Positions 33,870 to 42,358 of a DNA stretch of 64,000 nt are shown piece by piece (the first letter of the stretch is position 1; each line of letters starts with the position of its first letter). Under the pieces are notes generated by a model. It worked only from the letters and a program-made list of their open reading frames with translations, was not told where the DNA came from and did not search any database. This DNA is from KBS50 sp042434095 (lineage in GTDB: Bacteria > Actinomycetota > Actinomycetes > Mycobacteriales > Micromonosporaceae), in NCBI RefSeq assembly GCF_042434095.1, contig NZ_JBHLUE010000016.1:248001-312000 (forward strand), read 5' to 3'. The position numbers and the translations under genes are program-made.

Positions 33870-34388
33870 ATGGCGGACGAGCCGCGGTCCGGCTGCCCGA
33901 TCAACCTCGCCGTGGAGGTCCTCGGCGACAAGTGGTCGCTGGTGATCATCCGGGACATGATGTTCGGCAACCGCCGGCACTTCCGGGAGCTGCTGGCCGG
34001 CTCCGAGGAGGGCATCGCCTCCAACATCCTCGCCGCCCGGCTCGGCCGGCTCACCGAGCAGGGACTGGTGTCCCGGGCGCCCGATCCGACGCACCGGCAG
34101 AAGGTGACCTACTCGCTCACCGAGCCGGCCATCCAGCTCGTGCCCGTGCTGGCCGCGCTGGGCGCCTGGGGTCGTCGGCACCTGCCGGCGACCCCGGCGC
34201 TGGCCGTCCGTGCCGAGCTGCTGGAAAACGGCGGGCCGTCGCTGTGGGCCGAGTTCATGGCCGAGCTGCGCGAGCTGCACCTCGGCATCCCCCGGCCGGC
34301 CGGCGCGCCGTCGGTGCTCGGTCGGCTGCGCGACGCGTACCGGGCGGAGCTGGCGCGCGGCCCGGCGGCCGGCCCGGGCACGGCCTAG
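33870..34388 (+). CDS. HxlR family regulator
   Basis: 172 residues from ATG 33870, preceded by GGGGTGAAG; longer frames have no better site. The HxlR winged helix is plain: Cys near the start (SGCPINLAVEVLGDKWSLVIIRDMMFG), NRRHFRELLAGSEEGIASNILAARLGRLTEQGLV, and DPTHRQKVTYSLT. The single N-terminal Cys is the redox or electrophile sensor position in several HxlR proteins such as HypR. A C-terminal extension of about 60 residues follows. It probably controls itself and the two divergent DHFR-like genes through the twin inverted repeats. Confidence 0.93.
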   Translation: MADEPRSGCPINLAVEVLGDKWSLVIIRDMMFGNRRHFRELLAGSEEGIASNILAARLGRLTEQGLVSRAPDPTHRQKVTYSLTEPAIQLVPVLAALGAWGRRHLPATPALAVRAELLENGGPSLWAEFMAELRELHLGIPRPAGAPSVLGRLRDAYRAELARGPAAGPGTA

Positions 34389-34410
34389 GCTCGGCGGCGG
34401 AGGTGTCCCG

Positions 34411-35280
34411 ATGAAGTTGGGCCTGCACTACTGGAACTTCGCCACTCCGGCCGATCCGGCGGCCATCGCGCCGACCCTGGCCGAGACCGCGACCCTCGCC
34501 GACGAGGCGGGGATCGCGTCGTTCACCGTGATGGACCACTACTTCCAGATGGAGAACTCGGCGCCGGCCGACGAGCCGATGCTGGAGGCGTACACGACGC
34601 TCGGCTACGTGGCGGCGCTGACCCGGCGGATGACGCTCGGCGTGCTGGTCACCGGCGTGATGTACCGGCATCCCGGCCTGCTCGCCAAGATCGTCAGCAG
34701 CCTCGACGTGCTGTCCGGCGGCCGCGCCCGGCTCGGCATCGGCGCGTCCTGGTACGAGCGCGAGCAGCGCGGCCTGGGCGTGCCGGTGGTCCCGGTGCCG
34801 GAACGGTTCGAGCGGCTGGAGGAGACGCTGCGAATCTGCCTGCAGATGTGGAGCGACGACAACGGGTCGTTCGCCGGCCGGCACTACCAGCTCGCCGAGA
34901 CGCTGAATTCGCCGCAGCCGCTGAGCCGGCCGCATCCGCCCATCATGGTCGGCGGCGGCGGGGAGAAGAAGACACTGCGGCTGGTCGCCCGGTACGCCGA
35001 CGCGTGCAACCTGTTCGGCAGCGGCCCCGACGACGTGGCGCACAAGCTCGACGTGCTGCGCCGGCACTGCGCCGACGAGGGCCGCGACTACGACGCGATC
35101 GCCAAGACGGTGCTGGTGATGCGGCCGGTGCTGGCCGACGTGGGCGCCTGGGTGGCCGAGGTCGAGGCGTACGGCAAGCTCGGCGTCACCGAGGTGCAGA
35201 CCATGCCGGACCGGCACCCGGTGGAGTTCACCCGGCAGGTCGTCGACGAGGTGCTGCCCCGGCTGACCGAGCTGGGCTGA
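34411..35280 (+). CDS. LLM class F420-dependent oxidoreductase
   Basis: 289 residues from ATG 34411, with GGAGG nearby, 22 bases after the HxlR gene and so likely cotranscribed. It belongs to the luciferase-like TIM-barrel family: MKLGLHYWNF, FTVMDHYFQM, LGVLVTGVMYRHPGLLAKIVSSLDVLSGGRARLGIGASWYEREQ (the SGGR-LGIGASW motif of F420-binding members), PHPPIMVGGGGEKKTLRLVARYADACNLFG. It should transfer hydride between coenzyme F420 and an unknown substrate. F420 use is inferred from family, as flavin-dependent relatives exist. Confidence 0.93.
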   Translation: MKLGLHYWNFATPADPAAIAPTLAETATLADEAGIASFTVMDHYFQMENSAPADEPMLEAYTTLGYVAALTRRMTLGVLVTGVMYRHPGLLAKIVSSLDVLSGGRARLGIGASWYEREQRGLGVPVVPVPERFERLEETLRICLQMWSDDNGSFAGRHYQLAETLNSPQPLSRPHPPIMVGGGGEKKTLRLVARYADACNLFGSGPDDVAHKLDVLRRHCADEGRDYDAIAKTVLVMRPVLADVGAWVAEVEAYGKLGVTEVQTMPDRHPVEFTRQVVDEVLPRLTELG

Positions 35281-35290
35281 CTCTGTCCCG

Positions 35291-35317
35291 GGTCGGGCCG
35301 CCGGGCGCGGCCCGACC
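35291..35317. terminator. bidirectional terminator between convergent genes
   Basis: GGTCGGGCCG and CGGCCCGACC form a perfect 10-base stem with a 7-base loop, 10 bases after the LLM oxidoreductase stop and about 60 bases from the stop of the facing ABC gene. Confidence 0.7.
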
Positions 35318-35378
35318 GCCGGGCCCGCCACCCGCGCCACCGGGCGGCGGTGTCCGGCGCCGGCCCGGCCCGGCGGGG

Positions 35379-37244
35379 CTACCGGGTCTGTTCCAGCCAG
35401 GACGCGTAGAGCAGGGCGTACACCGAGGACGGCTCCCGGACCAGCTCGTCATGCGGCCCGCGCTGCACGATCCGGCCCCGGTCCACCACGATCACCTCGT
35501 CGGCGGCCTGCGCGGTGGAGAGCCGGTGCGCGATGGCCACCGTGGTGCGGCCCCGGGTCACCGCGTCGAGCGTGCGCTGCAACCGCACCTCGGTGGCCGG
35601 GTCGACGGCGCTGGTGGCCTCGTCCAGCACCAGCAGGTCGGGGTCGGCCACGTACGCCCGGGCCAGCGCCACGAGCTGCCGCTCGCCCACGCTGAGCGCC
35701 TCGCCTCGCTCACCGACCGGCGTGTCCAGCCCGGCCGGCAGGCCGGCCACCCAGTCGGACAGGCCGAGCTCGACGAACGCGGCGGCCAGCTCCTCGTCGC
35801 TGATCGACGGGCGGGCGAACCGGACGTTGCCGGCCACCGTGGCGTCGAACAGGAAGCCGTCCTGCGGCACCATCACCACCCGGGAGCGCAGCGAGCCGAA
35901 CCGTACCCGGGTGAGCGGCACCCCGGACAGCAGCACCTCGCCCGTGGTGGGGTCCATCAGCCGGGTGAGCAGCTTGGCGAAGGTGGTCTTGCCGCTGCCG
36001 GTCTCCCCCACCACGGCCACCCGGGTCCGGGCCGGGATGCGCAGGTCGACGTCGGACAGCACGGGCGGGCCGAGCACCGGTCCGGAATCCCCGTCGCCCA
36101 CCGGGTACGCGAACCCGACATCAGCGAACCGCACGTCCAGCGGCCCGGCCGGCAGGTCGACGCCGTCCTCGCCCGGATCCGCCACGTCGGGGGTCATGTC
36201 GAGCACGTCGAGCACCCGGCGCCACCCGGCCACCGCGTTCTGCGCCTCGTTGAGCACCTCGGTGGCGATCTGCACGGGCTGGATGAAGAGCGTGACCAGG
36301 AACAGGAACGCGGTCAGCTGGCCGATGGTCAGCCGATCGCCGACGCCCAGCCAGACGCCCAGCGCCACCACGGCGGCCAGCGCCAGCCCGGCCGCCAGCT
36401 CGCCGATCGACGAGCCGTAGATGCTGATCCGGATCGCCCGCCGCTGCGCCTGCTGCTGCCCGTCGATGGTCTCGTCCAGCCGCGCGGCCGTCCGCCCGGA
36501 CACCCCGTACGCCCGGATGACGGGCGCGCCCACGACGCTCTCGGCCACGGCCGCGAGCATCGCCCCGGTCCGGCGCCGCACCTGCGCGTACGCACCGGAC
36601 AGCCGCTTCTGCAGCACCCGGATGATCAGCACGGCCGGCAGGAAGGCCAGGTAGACGGCGAGGGTGAGCTGCCAGGAGTAGACCGCCATCACGACCGTGG
36701 TGACCACCAGCTGGCCGAGGTTGATCAGCAGGATCACCCCGCCCCACTGGAGGAACTGGGTGATCTGGTCGACGTCGCTGGTCACCCGGGACACCAGCGA
36801 ACCGCGCCGCTCCGACTGCTGGTGCAGCATGGACAGGTCGTGTACGTGCCGGAAGGCCCGGATGCGCACGTTGGCCAGCGCCGTCTCGCTCACCGTGAAC
36901 AACCGGCGCATCATCAGGTAGCCGCAGGCGGTGGTCAGCACCAGCACGGCCGCGGTGATCGCGACCACCGTGGCCACCACCGACAGGTTCGGACCGCCCG
37001 GCACGGTGAGGCCGCGGTCGATGCCCTGCTGCACCGCGACCGGCACGGCGGCCCGGCCCACCATCGAGACCAGGGCCAGCGCCACGGTCCCGGCCAGCCC
37101 GGTCCGCAGCTCGGGTGAGAGCGACAGCCCGCGCCGCAGCGTGGTCCAGGTGCTTTCCGCCGCCTCGGGGCCGGCCGCCGCCGTGGTCAGCCGATCCGCC
37201 TTCCGCTCGTCGGTCCGGCGTTCCTGCGCAACCGGGGCGGTCAT
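35379..37244 (-). CDS. ABC exporter half-transporter B (intact catalytic ATP site)
   Basis: 621 residues from ATG 37244, which overlaps the stop of the upstream half-transporter (ATGA). Six membrane helices (residues about 50-340) are fused to an ATPase. Walker A is VGETGSGKTTF, Walker B is LLVLDEATSAVDP with the catalytic Glu, and the switch His is in VAIAHRLST. The ABC signature is LSVGERQ instead of LSGGQ. Together with its partner it should form a type IV heterodimeric exporter of lipids, peptides or drugs. In the dimer its altered signature pairs with the partner's degenerate Walker B and switch residues. Confidence 0.95.
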   Translation of the reverse strand: MTAPVAQERRTDERKADRLTTAAAGPEAAESTWTTLRRGLSLSPELRTGLAGTVALALVSMVGRAAVPVAVQQGIDRGLTVPGGPNLSVVATVVAITAAVLVLTTACGYLMMRRLFTVSETALANVRIRAFRHVHDLSMLHQQSERRGSLVSRVTSDVDQITQFLQWGGVILLINLGQLVVTTVVMAVYSWQLTLAVYLAFLPAVLIIRVLQKRLSGAYAQVRRRTGAMLAAVAESVVGAPVIRAYGVSGRTAARLDETIDGQQQAQRRAIRISIYGSSIGELAAGLALAAVVALGVWLGVGDRLTIGQLTAFLFLVTLFIQPVQIATEVLNEAQNAVAGWRRVLDVLDMTPDVADPGEDGVDLPAGPLDVRFADVGFAYPVGDGDSGPVLGPPVLSDVDLRIPARTRVAVVGETGSGKTTFAKLLTRLMDPTTGEVLLSGVPLTRVRFGSLRSRVVMVPQDGFLFDATVAGNVRFARPSISDEELAAAFVELGLSDWVAGLPAGLDTPVGERGEALSVGERQLVALARAYVADPDLLVLDEATSAVDPATEVRLQRTLDAVTRGRTTVAIAHRLSTAQAADEVIVVDRGRIVQRGPHDELVREPSSVYALLYASWLEQTR

Positions 37245-39112
37245 GGGACCGGCACCTCCTCGTCGGCGCGGCCGGCGGCGCGTTCCCGCTCCGCCTCGGC
37301 CTTCTCGTACGCGGTCACCAGGTCGGCGTACCCCGGCGCCGTCGCCAGCAGCTCGCTGTGGGTGCCCCGGCCCACCACCCGGCCATGCTCGATGTAGACC
37401 ACCTCGTCGGCCAGCGCGATGGTGGCGCGGCGGTAGGCCACCACCAGGATCGACGCGCCGGGCCCGGTCGGGCGGCCGGCGTCCCCGCCCGGCCGGCCGC
37501 GCAGCGCGGCCAGGATGGCCGCCTCGACGCGGGGGTCGACGGCGCTGGTGGCGTCGTCCAGCACCAGCAGCCGGGGCCGGCCAGCCAGCGCGCGGGCCAG
37601 GGTGAGCCGCTGCCGCTGGCCGCCGGAGAGCGAGGTGCCCCGCTCCCCAACCATGGTGTCCAGGCCGTCGGGCAGCGCCGCCACGAAGCCGGCGGCCTCG
37701 GCCAGCCGCAGGGCCGCCCACACGTCCTCGTCGGTCAGCCCCGGCCGGTCCAGCGTGATGTTCGCCCGCACGGTGTCGTCGAAGACGAACGGCACCTGCG
37801 CCACCAGCGCCGTGTTGGCGGTCAGCGAGGCGGCGGTGAGCGACCGGGCGTCCACGCCGTCCACCCGGACGGCGCCGGCGGTCGGGTCGACCAGCCGGAC
37901 CGCCAGCGAGGCGATCGTCGACTTGCCGGACCCGGTCGGCCCGACCAGCGCGACGGTCCGGCCGGCCGGCACCTCGAAGGTGACGTCCCGCAGCACCGGC
38001 GCGACCGCGGCCGCCGGGTCCGCCGGCTCGTAGCCGAAGCCCACGCCCGCGAAGGCGAGCGTGGCCGGGGCGCCGTCCCGGGGGTCCAGCTCGGTTTCGC
38101 CGTACGGCATCTGCCCGGTGGCCGCGAGCACCCGGGACACCCGGTCCCACCCGGCGACGCTGCGCGGCAGCTCGGCCAGCACCCAGCCGATGGCGCGGAC
38201 CGGGAAGGCCAGCACGGTGAACAGGAAGGCCACGCTCACCAGCTCGGTGACCGAGATGGCGCCCTGGCGCAGCCGTACCGCGCCCACCACGAGCACGACC
38301 AGGGTGCCAAGGCTGGGCAGCGTCTCCAGCATCGGGTCGAAGAAGCCGCGCAGCCGGCCCACGGAGATCAGCGAGTTGCGCAACTCGGCGGCCTGCGCGG
38401 CGAACCGGGCGGTCTCCTCGGCCTCCCGGCCCATGGTCTTGACCACCAGCGCGCCGTCGAAGCTCTCGTGCGCCGTGGCGCTCACCTCGGCCCGCATCCG
38501 CTGGGCCCGGGCCTGCCGCGGCGCCATCCGGCGGGAGTAGACGACGTTCAGCGCGAACAGCGCGGGGAAGACCGCGAGGCCCACCAGCGCGAGCGCCCAG
38601 TCGGTGGCGAACAGCGAGCCGACGGCCGCCACCAGCATGACCAGCGTGCCCACCGCGAACGGCAGCGGCGCGATCGGGAACCAGGCCGCCTCGACGTCGG
38701 AGTTGGCGTTCGACAGCAGCGTCCCGGTGGCGTGCCGGTGGTGCCAGGACAGCGGCAGCTCCAGATACCGCCGGGTGACCCGCCGGCGGTACGAGGCCTG
38801 GAGCCGGTACTGCATGTAGCCGGCGCCCAGCCGGCGGCCGAAGATCCCGACCACCCGCAGGCCGCTGATCCCGAGCAGGACCGCCGCGCTGAGCGCGACC
38901 ATCCCGGCCTCGGCCCGGCCGGTCCGGATGGCCGGCACGGCGACCCGACCCACGATCGCGCCCACCACGTACGCGTTGGCGATCACCAGGAGGCTGAACA
39001 GCACGCTGCCGCCCACGGCCGCCGCGAAGATCCGCGGCTCCTCCCGGACCGCCCGCCCGAGCACTCGCAGTCCTCGGCCGAGCACGTCCCGGCTCGTCTT
39101 GTCGGTACCCAC
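37241..39112 (-). CDS. ABC exporter half-transporter A (degenerate catalytic ATP site)
   Basis: 623 residues from GTG 39112, just after GGGGGAG; the frame opens 24 bases earlier without a good start. An N-terminal six-helix domain is followed by an ATPase with Walker A VGPTGSGKSTI and a canonical LSGGQRQRL signature. However, Walker B reads LLVLDDATSAVDP, so the catalytic Glu is Asp, and the switch His is Tyr (LVVAYRRAT). These substitutions mark the non-hydrolysing site of heterodimeric exporters such as TM287/288 or TAP. The C-terminus is Arg/Glu-rich. It is the first gene of the two-gene operon. Confidence 0.95.
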   Translation of the reverse strand: MGTDKTSRDVLGRGLRVLGRAVREEPRIFAAAVGGSVLFSLLVIANAYVVGAIVGRVAVPAIRTGRAEAGMVALSAAVLLGISGLRVVGIFGRRLGAGYMQYRLQASYRRRVTRRYLELPLSWHHRHATGTLLSNANSDVEAAWFPIAPLPFAVGTLVMLVAAVGSLFATDWALALVGLAVFPALFALNVVYSRRMAPRQARAQRMRAEVSATAHESFDGALVVKTMGREAEETARFAAQAAELRNSLISVGRLRGFFDPMLETLPSLGTLVVLVVGAVRLRQGAISVTELVSVAFLFTVLAFPVRAIGWVLAELPRSVAGWDRVSRVLAATGQMPYGETELDPRDGAPATLAFAGVGFGYEPADPAAAVAPVLRDVTFEVPAGRTVALVGPTGSGKSTIASLAVRLVDPTAGAVRVDGVDARSLTAASLTANTALVAQVPFVFDDTVRANITLDRPGLTDEDVWAALRLAEAAGFVAALPDGLDTMVGERGTSLSGGQRQRLTLARALAGRPRLLVLDDATSAVDPRVEAAILAALRGRPGGDAGRPTGPGASILVVAYRRATIALADEVVYIEHGRVVGRGTHSELLATAPGYADLVTAYEKAEAERERAAGRADEEVPVP

Positions 39113-39257
39113 GCTCTCCCCCGCCGTAAGCCACAAAAGTCCACCGTCATCCTTACCGGTTCGGCCGCTCGTTACGACTCGTTAACGCCTGTGTCCACCA
39201 TCACAACGCATTCGCGGCGGTTCGCGGACCGATCCGGCGGAGCGGCCCCGGTGGGCC

Positions 39258-39263
39258 TACGAT
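39258..39263 (+). promoter_or_regulatory. -10 element of a leaderless gene
   Basis: TACGAT ends seven bases before the ATG at 39271; no ribosome site is present. Confidence 0.5.
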
Positions 39264-39270
39264 CCCTGGC

Positions 39271-39900
39271 ATGTCGAGGTACGCCCGCCGGGAGCGCCAG
39301 GAGCTCGCCGATCTGCTGCTCGCCGTCGGTCCCGACGCGCCCACCATCAACGAGGGCTGGGCCGCCCGGGACCTGGCGGCCCACATCGTGATCCGGGAGC
39401 GCCGCCCGGACGCGGCCGCCGGCATCCTGCTCCCGCCGCTGCGCCGGCACGCCGACGCGGTCCAGGGTCGGCTCGCGGCCGGGCCGTACGAGCGGCTGGT
39501 GGACCTGGTCCGCCGGCCGCCGTGGTGGAGCCCGGTCAGCAACCCGCTGCTGGACGAGCAGGCCAACCTGCTGGAGTTCTTCATCCACCACGAGGACGTG
39601 CGCCGGGCCCGTCCCGGGTGGCAGCCCCGCGAGCTGCCCGCCGACCTGCGGGCCGCGCTCTGGCGCCGGCTGCCGCCGCTGGCCCGGCTGGCGCTGCGCC
39701 GGTTCCCCGGCGCGGTGCTGGTGCAGTCGCCCGGCGAGGGCGAGACGGCCGCGGGCCGCGGCGGCGACCAGGTCCGGCTGGTGGGGCCGCCGGGCGAGCT
39801 GGCCCTGTTCCTCTTTGGACGGCAGCGGGTCGCCCGGGTCCAGCTGGACGGCCCGGCGTCCCTGACCCAGCGGCTGCGCGAGCTCCGGCTGGGTGTCTGA
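39271..39900 (+). CDS. TIGR03085-like DinB/mycothiol-type metal-binding protein
   Basis: 209 residues from ATG 39271, apparently leaderless. The pattern matches the actinobacterial TIGR03085 family: RRERQELADLLLAVGPDAPTINEGW at the start, DLAAHIVIRERRPDAAAGIL, then LLEFFIHHEDVRRARPGWQPREL, and a C-terminal domain ending LFGRQRV. The His residues in AAHIV and IHHEDV are the expected metal ligands of a DinB-like four-helix bundle, related to mycothiol-dependent maleylpyruvate isomerase. The reaction is unknown; thiol-linked detoxification is a common guess. Confidence 0.88.
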   Translation: MSRYARRERQELADLLLAVGPDAPTINEGWAARDLAAHIVIRERRPDAAAGILLPPLRRHADAVQGRLAAGPYERLVDLVRRPPWWSPVSNPLLDEQANLLEFFIHHEDVRRARPGWQPRELPADLRAALWRRLPPLARLALRRFPGAVLVQSPGEGETAAGRGGDQVRLVGPPGELALFLFGRQRVARVQLDGPASLTQRLRELRLGV

Positions 39901-39944
39901 CCCGCGCCCGGCGGAAATCGGTGGGCCGACCGGTCCGGGTTTGT

Positions 39945-39964
39945 CACTGATCGGTCAATCAGTG
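39945..39964. promoter_or_regulatory. palindrome upstream of the terpene synthase gene
   Basis: CACTGAT (39945-39951) and ATCAGTG (39958-39964) form a perfect inverted repeat with a 6-base spacer. TTGTCA at 39941-39946, close to a -35 consensus, overlaps its left arm, although no good -10 follows at standard spacing. It is a likely regulator site for the terpene synthase gene. Confidence 0.5.
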
Positions 39965-40102
39965 TCCGGTGCAACTCCCGCGCTGCAATTGGCTTTAGGC
40001 TCAACCCGCCGGTCGGGCGGTCGGGGGTCCCGCCGGCGCTGCCCACGGCGGGATCGGCCGCGGTGCGGCAGGGTGGTCGGCTGCCTGCGAGGAGGAGTCA
40101 GC

Positions 40103-41056
40103 ATGCGCACCTTTGCCGCGTCAGCCCTCACCGAGCCGCCGTTCCCGGGCCGGCTCAACGAGCACACCCCGGTGGCCGCAGACCTGTCCGCCCGGTGGGC
40201 CGGCGATCTCGGGCTGGTGGCCACGCCCGCCGAGTCCTCCCGGCTGGCCCGGGCGAACGCGGCCGACCTGGCCGGCCGGGCCTGCCCGGACGCCGCGCCC
40301 GAGCACCTCGGCCTGCTCACCGACCTCATCACCTGGCTGTTCGCCTTCGACGACCGGTGCGACGACGACGGGCTGGGCGCCGATCCGGGCCGGCTGGCCC
40401 CGGTGGTGGCCCGGTTGCTCGACATCGTCGACCTGATCGGCGACGAGGCGCCGGCCACGCTGCTCAAGTCCGCCGGGCCGATCGGGGTGGCGCTGCACGA
40501 CCTCGGCCGCCGGGTCCGCGCCCAGACCCCGCCCGCCCTGCTGCTGCGGTTCGCCACCGAACTGCGCGACTACCTGCTCGCGCTGCTGTGGGAGGCGGCC
40601 AACCGGGTCCAGCACCGCCGCCCGGTGGTCTCCGAGTACGTCCAGATGCGCCGGCACACCGGCGCCGTCTATCCCAGCTTCACCCTCACCGACGCCGCCC
40701 ACCACGCCGACCCGGACGCCACCTGGCTGGCCGACTCCCGACTGTCCAAGCTGGACCTGCTGGCGGCCGACCTGGTCTGCTGGTGCAACGACATCTTCTC
40801 GTACGACAAGGAGCGGCGGGCCGGCTCGGACGGGCACAACCTCGCCGCGGCCGTGGCCACCGAGACCGGACTGGACGAGACCAAGGCGCTGACTGCCGCG
40901 GCGAACCGGTTCAACGACGCGCTGGAGGCGTACCTGCGGCTGGAGCACGAGGTGCTGGCCGACGGTGACCGGCAGGTGGCCCGGTTCGCCACCGCCCGGC
41001 GGTGCTGGATCCGCGGCACGTACGACTGGTCCATGCGGGCCGCGCGGTACAACTGA
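40103..41056 (+). CDS. class I terpene synthase (terpene cyclase)
   Basis: 317 residues from ATG 40103 after GGAGGAG. All class I landmarks are present: the aspartate-rich motif FDDRCDD (DDxxD) near residue 90, a pyrophosphate-sensing Arg in MRRHTGAVYPSF, the NSE triad CNDIFSYDKE, and the C-terminal RY pair (MRAARY). It should ionise a prenyl diphosphate such as farnesyl or geranyl diphosphate with Mg2+ and cyclise it to a volatile terpene. The product cannot be read from sequence. No P450, methyltransferase or prenyl synthase lies next to it, so it stands alone. Confidence 0.95.
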   Translation: MRTFAASALTEPPFPGRLNEHTPVAADLSARWAGDLGLVATPAESSRLARANAADLAGRACPDAAPEHLGLLTDLITWLFAFDDRCDDDGLGADPGRLAPVVARLLDIVDLIGDEAPATLLKSAGPIGVALHDLGRRVRAQTPPALLLRFATELRDYLLALLWEAANRVQHRRPVVSEYVQMRRHTGAVYPSFTLTDAAHHADPDATWLADSRLSKLDLLAADLVCWCNDIFSYDKERRAGSDGHNLAAAVATETGLDETKALTAAANRFNDALEAYLRLEHEVLADGDRQVARFATARRCWIRGTYDWSMRAARYN

Positions 41057-41083
41057 GCCGGCCGACGGGTCCGGCCGGACGCC

Positions 41084-41545
41084 TCAGCCGTGCCGCCGCC
41101 AGGACGCGGCGGGACCGTCCGGGCCGCACCGGAGGTCCATCTCGATCCGCTCCGGGCCGGTGAACTCGACCCGCACGTGGTCGTCGGCCTTCTCCGCGTC
41201 CTGCCGGGTGCCGAAGCCCTGGGCCGGCGACGTGGTGAGCACGACCACCCGGCCGCCGTCGCACCTGGCGATGACCGTGCCGCCGGGCGAGGAGAAGACC
41301 CGGCCGGCCGCCGTGGTCGCGGTGGTCGGTCCGGACCCCGGCGTGGCCGTCGCACCGGCCGACGGCCACGCCGAGGCGGCCCCCCCGGTGGCGAGATCCC
41401 GGGCCACCTCCTCCCCAGAGGTGATCCGGGCGGCTGGCCCGCTGCCGATGCCGGCCGCGATGAGCCGGACGGCGGCCAGCCCACCGCCGGTGGCCACCGC
41501 CGCGGCGCAGAGCCATCCGGCTACGAGGGCGACGCGGCGATCCAT
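41084..41545 (-). CDS. hypothetical membrane-anchored or secreted protein
   Basis: 153 residues from ATG 41545. One N-terminal hydrophobic segment (VALVAGWLCAAAVATGGGLAAVRLIAAG) acts as signal or anchor. A Ser/Thr/Ala/Gly/Pro linker follows, then a small domain of about 75 residues (GRVFSSPGGTVIARCDGGRVVVLTTSPAQGFGTRQDAEKAD) with two cysteines. I do not recognise a named family. Its gene is divergent from a two-component system and may be one of its targets. The end meets the terpene synthase gene tail to tail, 27 bases apart. Confidence 0.75.
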   Translation of the reverse strand: MDRRVALVAGWLCAAAVATGGGLAAVRLIAAGIGSGPAARITSGEEVARDLATGGAASAWPSAGATATPGSGPTTATTAAGRVFSSPGGTVIARCDGGRVVVLTTSPAQGFGTRQDAEKADDHVRVEFTGPERIEMDLRCGPDGPAASWRRHG

Positions 41546-41634
41546 GCGGCCACTATGCCCGGTCGGGATTAAGGCCGGGGGTAGGCCGACCCTAAGGAGC
41601 GGATAAGACGATCGCCCGGGCCGCGGGCCGGCGC

Positions 41635-41640
41635 TACCGT
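41635..41640 (+). promoter_or_regulatory. -10 element of a leaderless response regulator gene
   Basis: TACCGT ends seven bases before the GTG at 41648. There is no ribosome site between. Confidence 0.5.
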
Positions 41641-41647
41641 CACTGGG

Positions 41648-42358
41648 GTGGCCCGCCTCCTGCTGATCGAAGACGACCTGGCGATCCGTACGCCACTGCT
41701 GCGGGCGCTGCACGAGCGGGGACACGCGGTGGGCACGGCCGCGACCGCGATGGCGGGCCTGCAGTCGGCGCTGGACGACCAGCCCGACCTGGTGGTGCTG
41801 GACCTCGGACTCCCCGACCTGGACGGCCTCCAGCTGCTGGGGATGCTGCGGGCCGTCAGCTCCGTACCGGTCATCATCGCCACGGCGCGGGACGACGACA
41901 CGGAGATGGTGCGCGGCCTGGACGCCGGCGCGGACGACTACGTGGTGAAGCCCTTCACGGCCGCCCAGCTCGACGCCCGGATCCGCGCCGTGCTGCGGCG
42001 CGGGCCCGGCCGCCCCGCCGAGCCGGCCACGCTGGTCGTCGGCCGGCTGCGCCTCGACCCCGGCGCCCGACGGGCGGAGCTGGACGGCCGGGCCCTGGAC
42101 CTCGCGCCACGCGAGTTCGACCTGCTGGCCTACCTCGCCGGCCGGCCCGGCCAGGTCGTCTCGAAGCGGGAGCTGCTCACGGCCGTGTGGCAGGTCCCGT
42201 ACGGCGGGGCCGACAAGACCGTCGACGTGCACCTGTCCTGGTTGCGCCGCAAGCTCGGCGAGACCGCCCAGGAGCCGCGGTATCTGCACACCGTACGCGG
42301 CGTGGGGGTACGGCTCGACGCGCCGCCGCCCGCGGCCGCGCTCCCGGACCCGCGGTGA
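41648..42358 (+). CDS. OmpR-family response regulator
   Basis: 236 residues from a leaderless GTG. The receiver domain (1-115) has the acidic pair EDD near residue 9, the phosphoacceptor Asp in LVVLDLGLPDLDG, Thr in IATARDD, and Lys in DYVVKPF. The C-terminal winged helix (about 130-225) has LDLAPREFDLLAYLAGRPGQVVSKRELL and VDVHLSWLRRKLGE. It should be phosphorylated by the kinase encoded next, whose start overlaps its stop (GTGA). Likely targets are the divergent and downstream secreted proteins; that is inference from position. Confidence 0.96.
   Translation: MARLLLIEDDLAIRTPLLRALHERGHAVGTAATAMAGLQSALDDQPDLVVLDLGLPDLDGLQLLGMLRAVSSVPVIIATARDDDTEMVRGLDAGADDYVVKPFTAAQLDARIRAVLRRGPGRPAEPATLVVGRLRLDPGARRAELDGRALDLAPREFDLLAYLAGRPGQVVSKRELLTAVWQVPYGGADKTVDVHLSWLRRKLGETAQEPRYLHTVRGVGVRLDAPPPAAALPDPR

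Noticed and set aside
35379..39134. A 1251-residue frame spanning both ABC half-transporters
   Set aside because: The upstream part is out of frame with the first half-transporter and is not protein-like. The two real genes overlap as ATGA and are separate.
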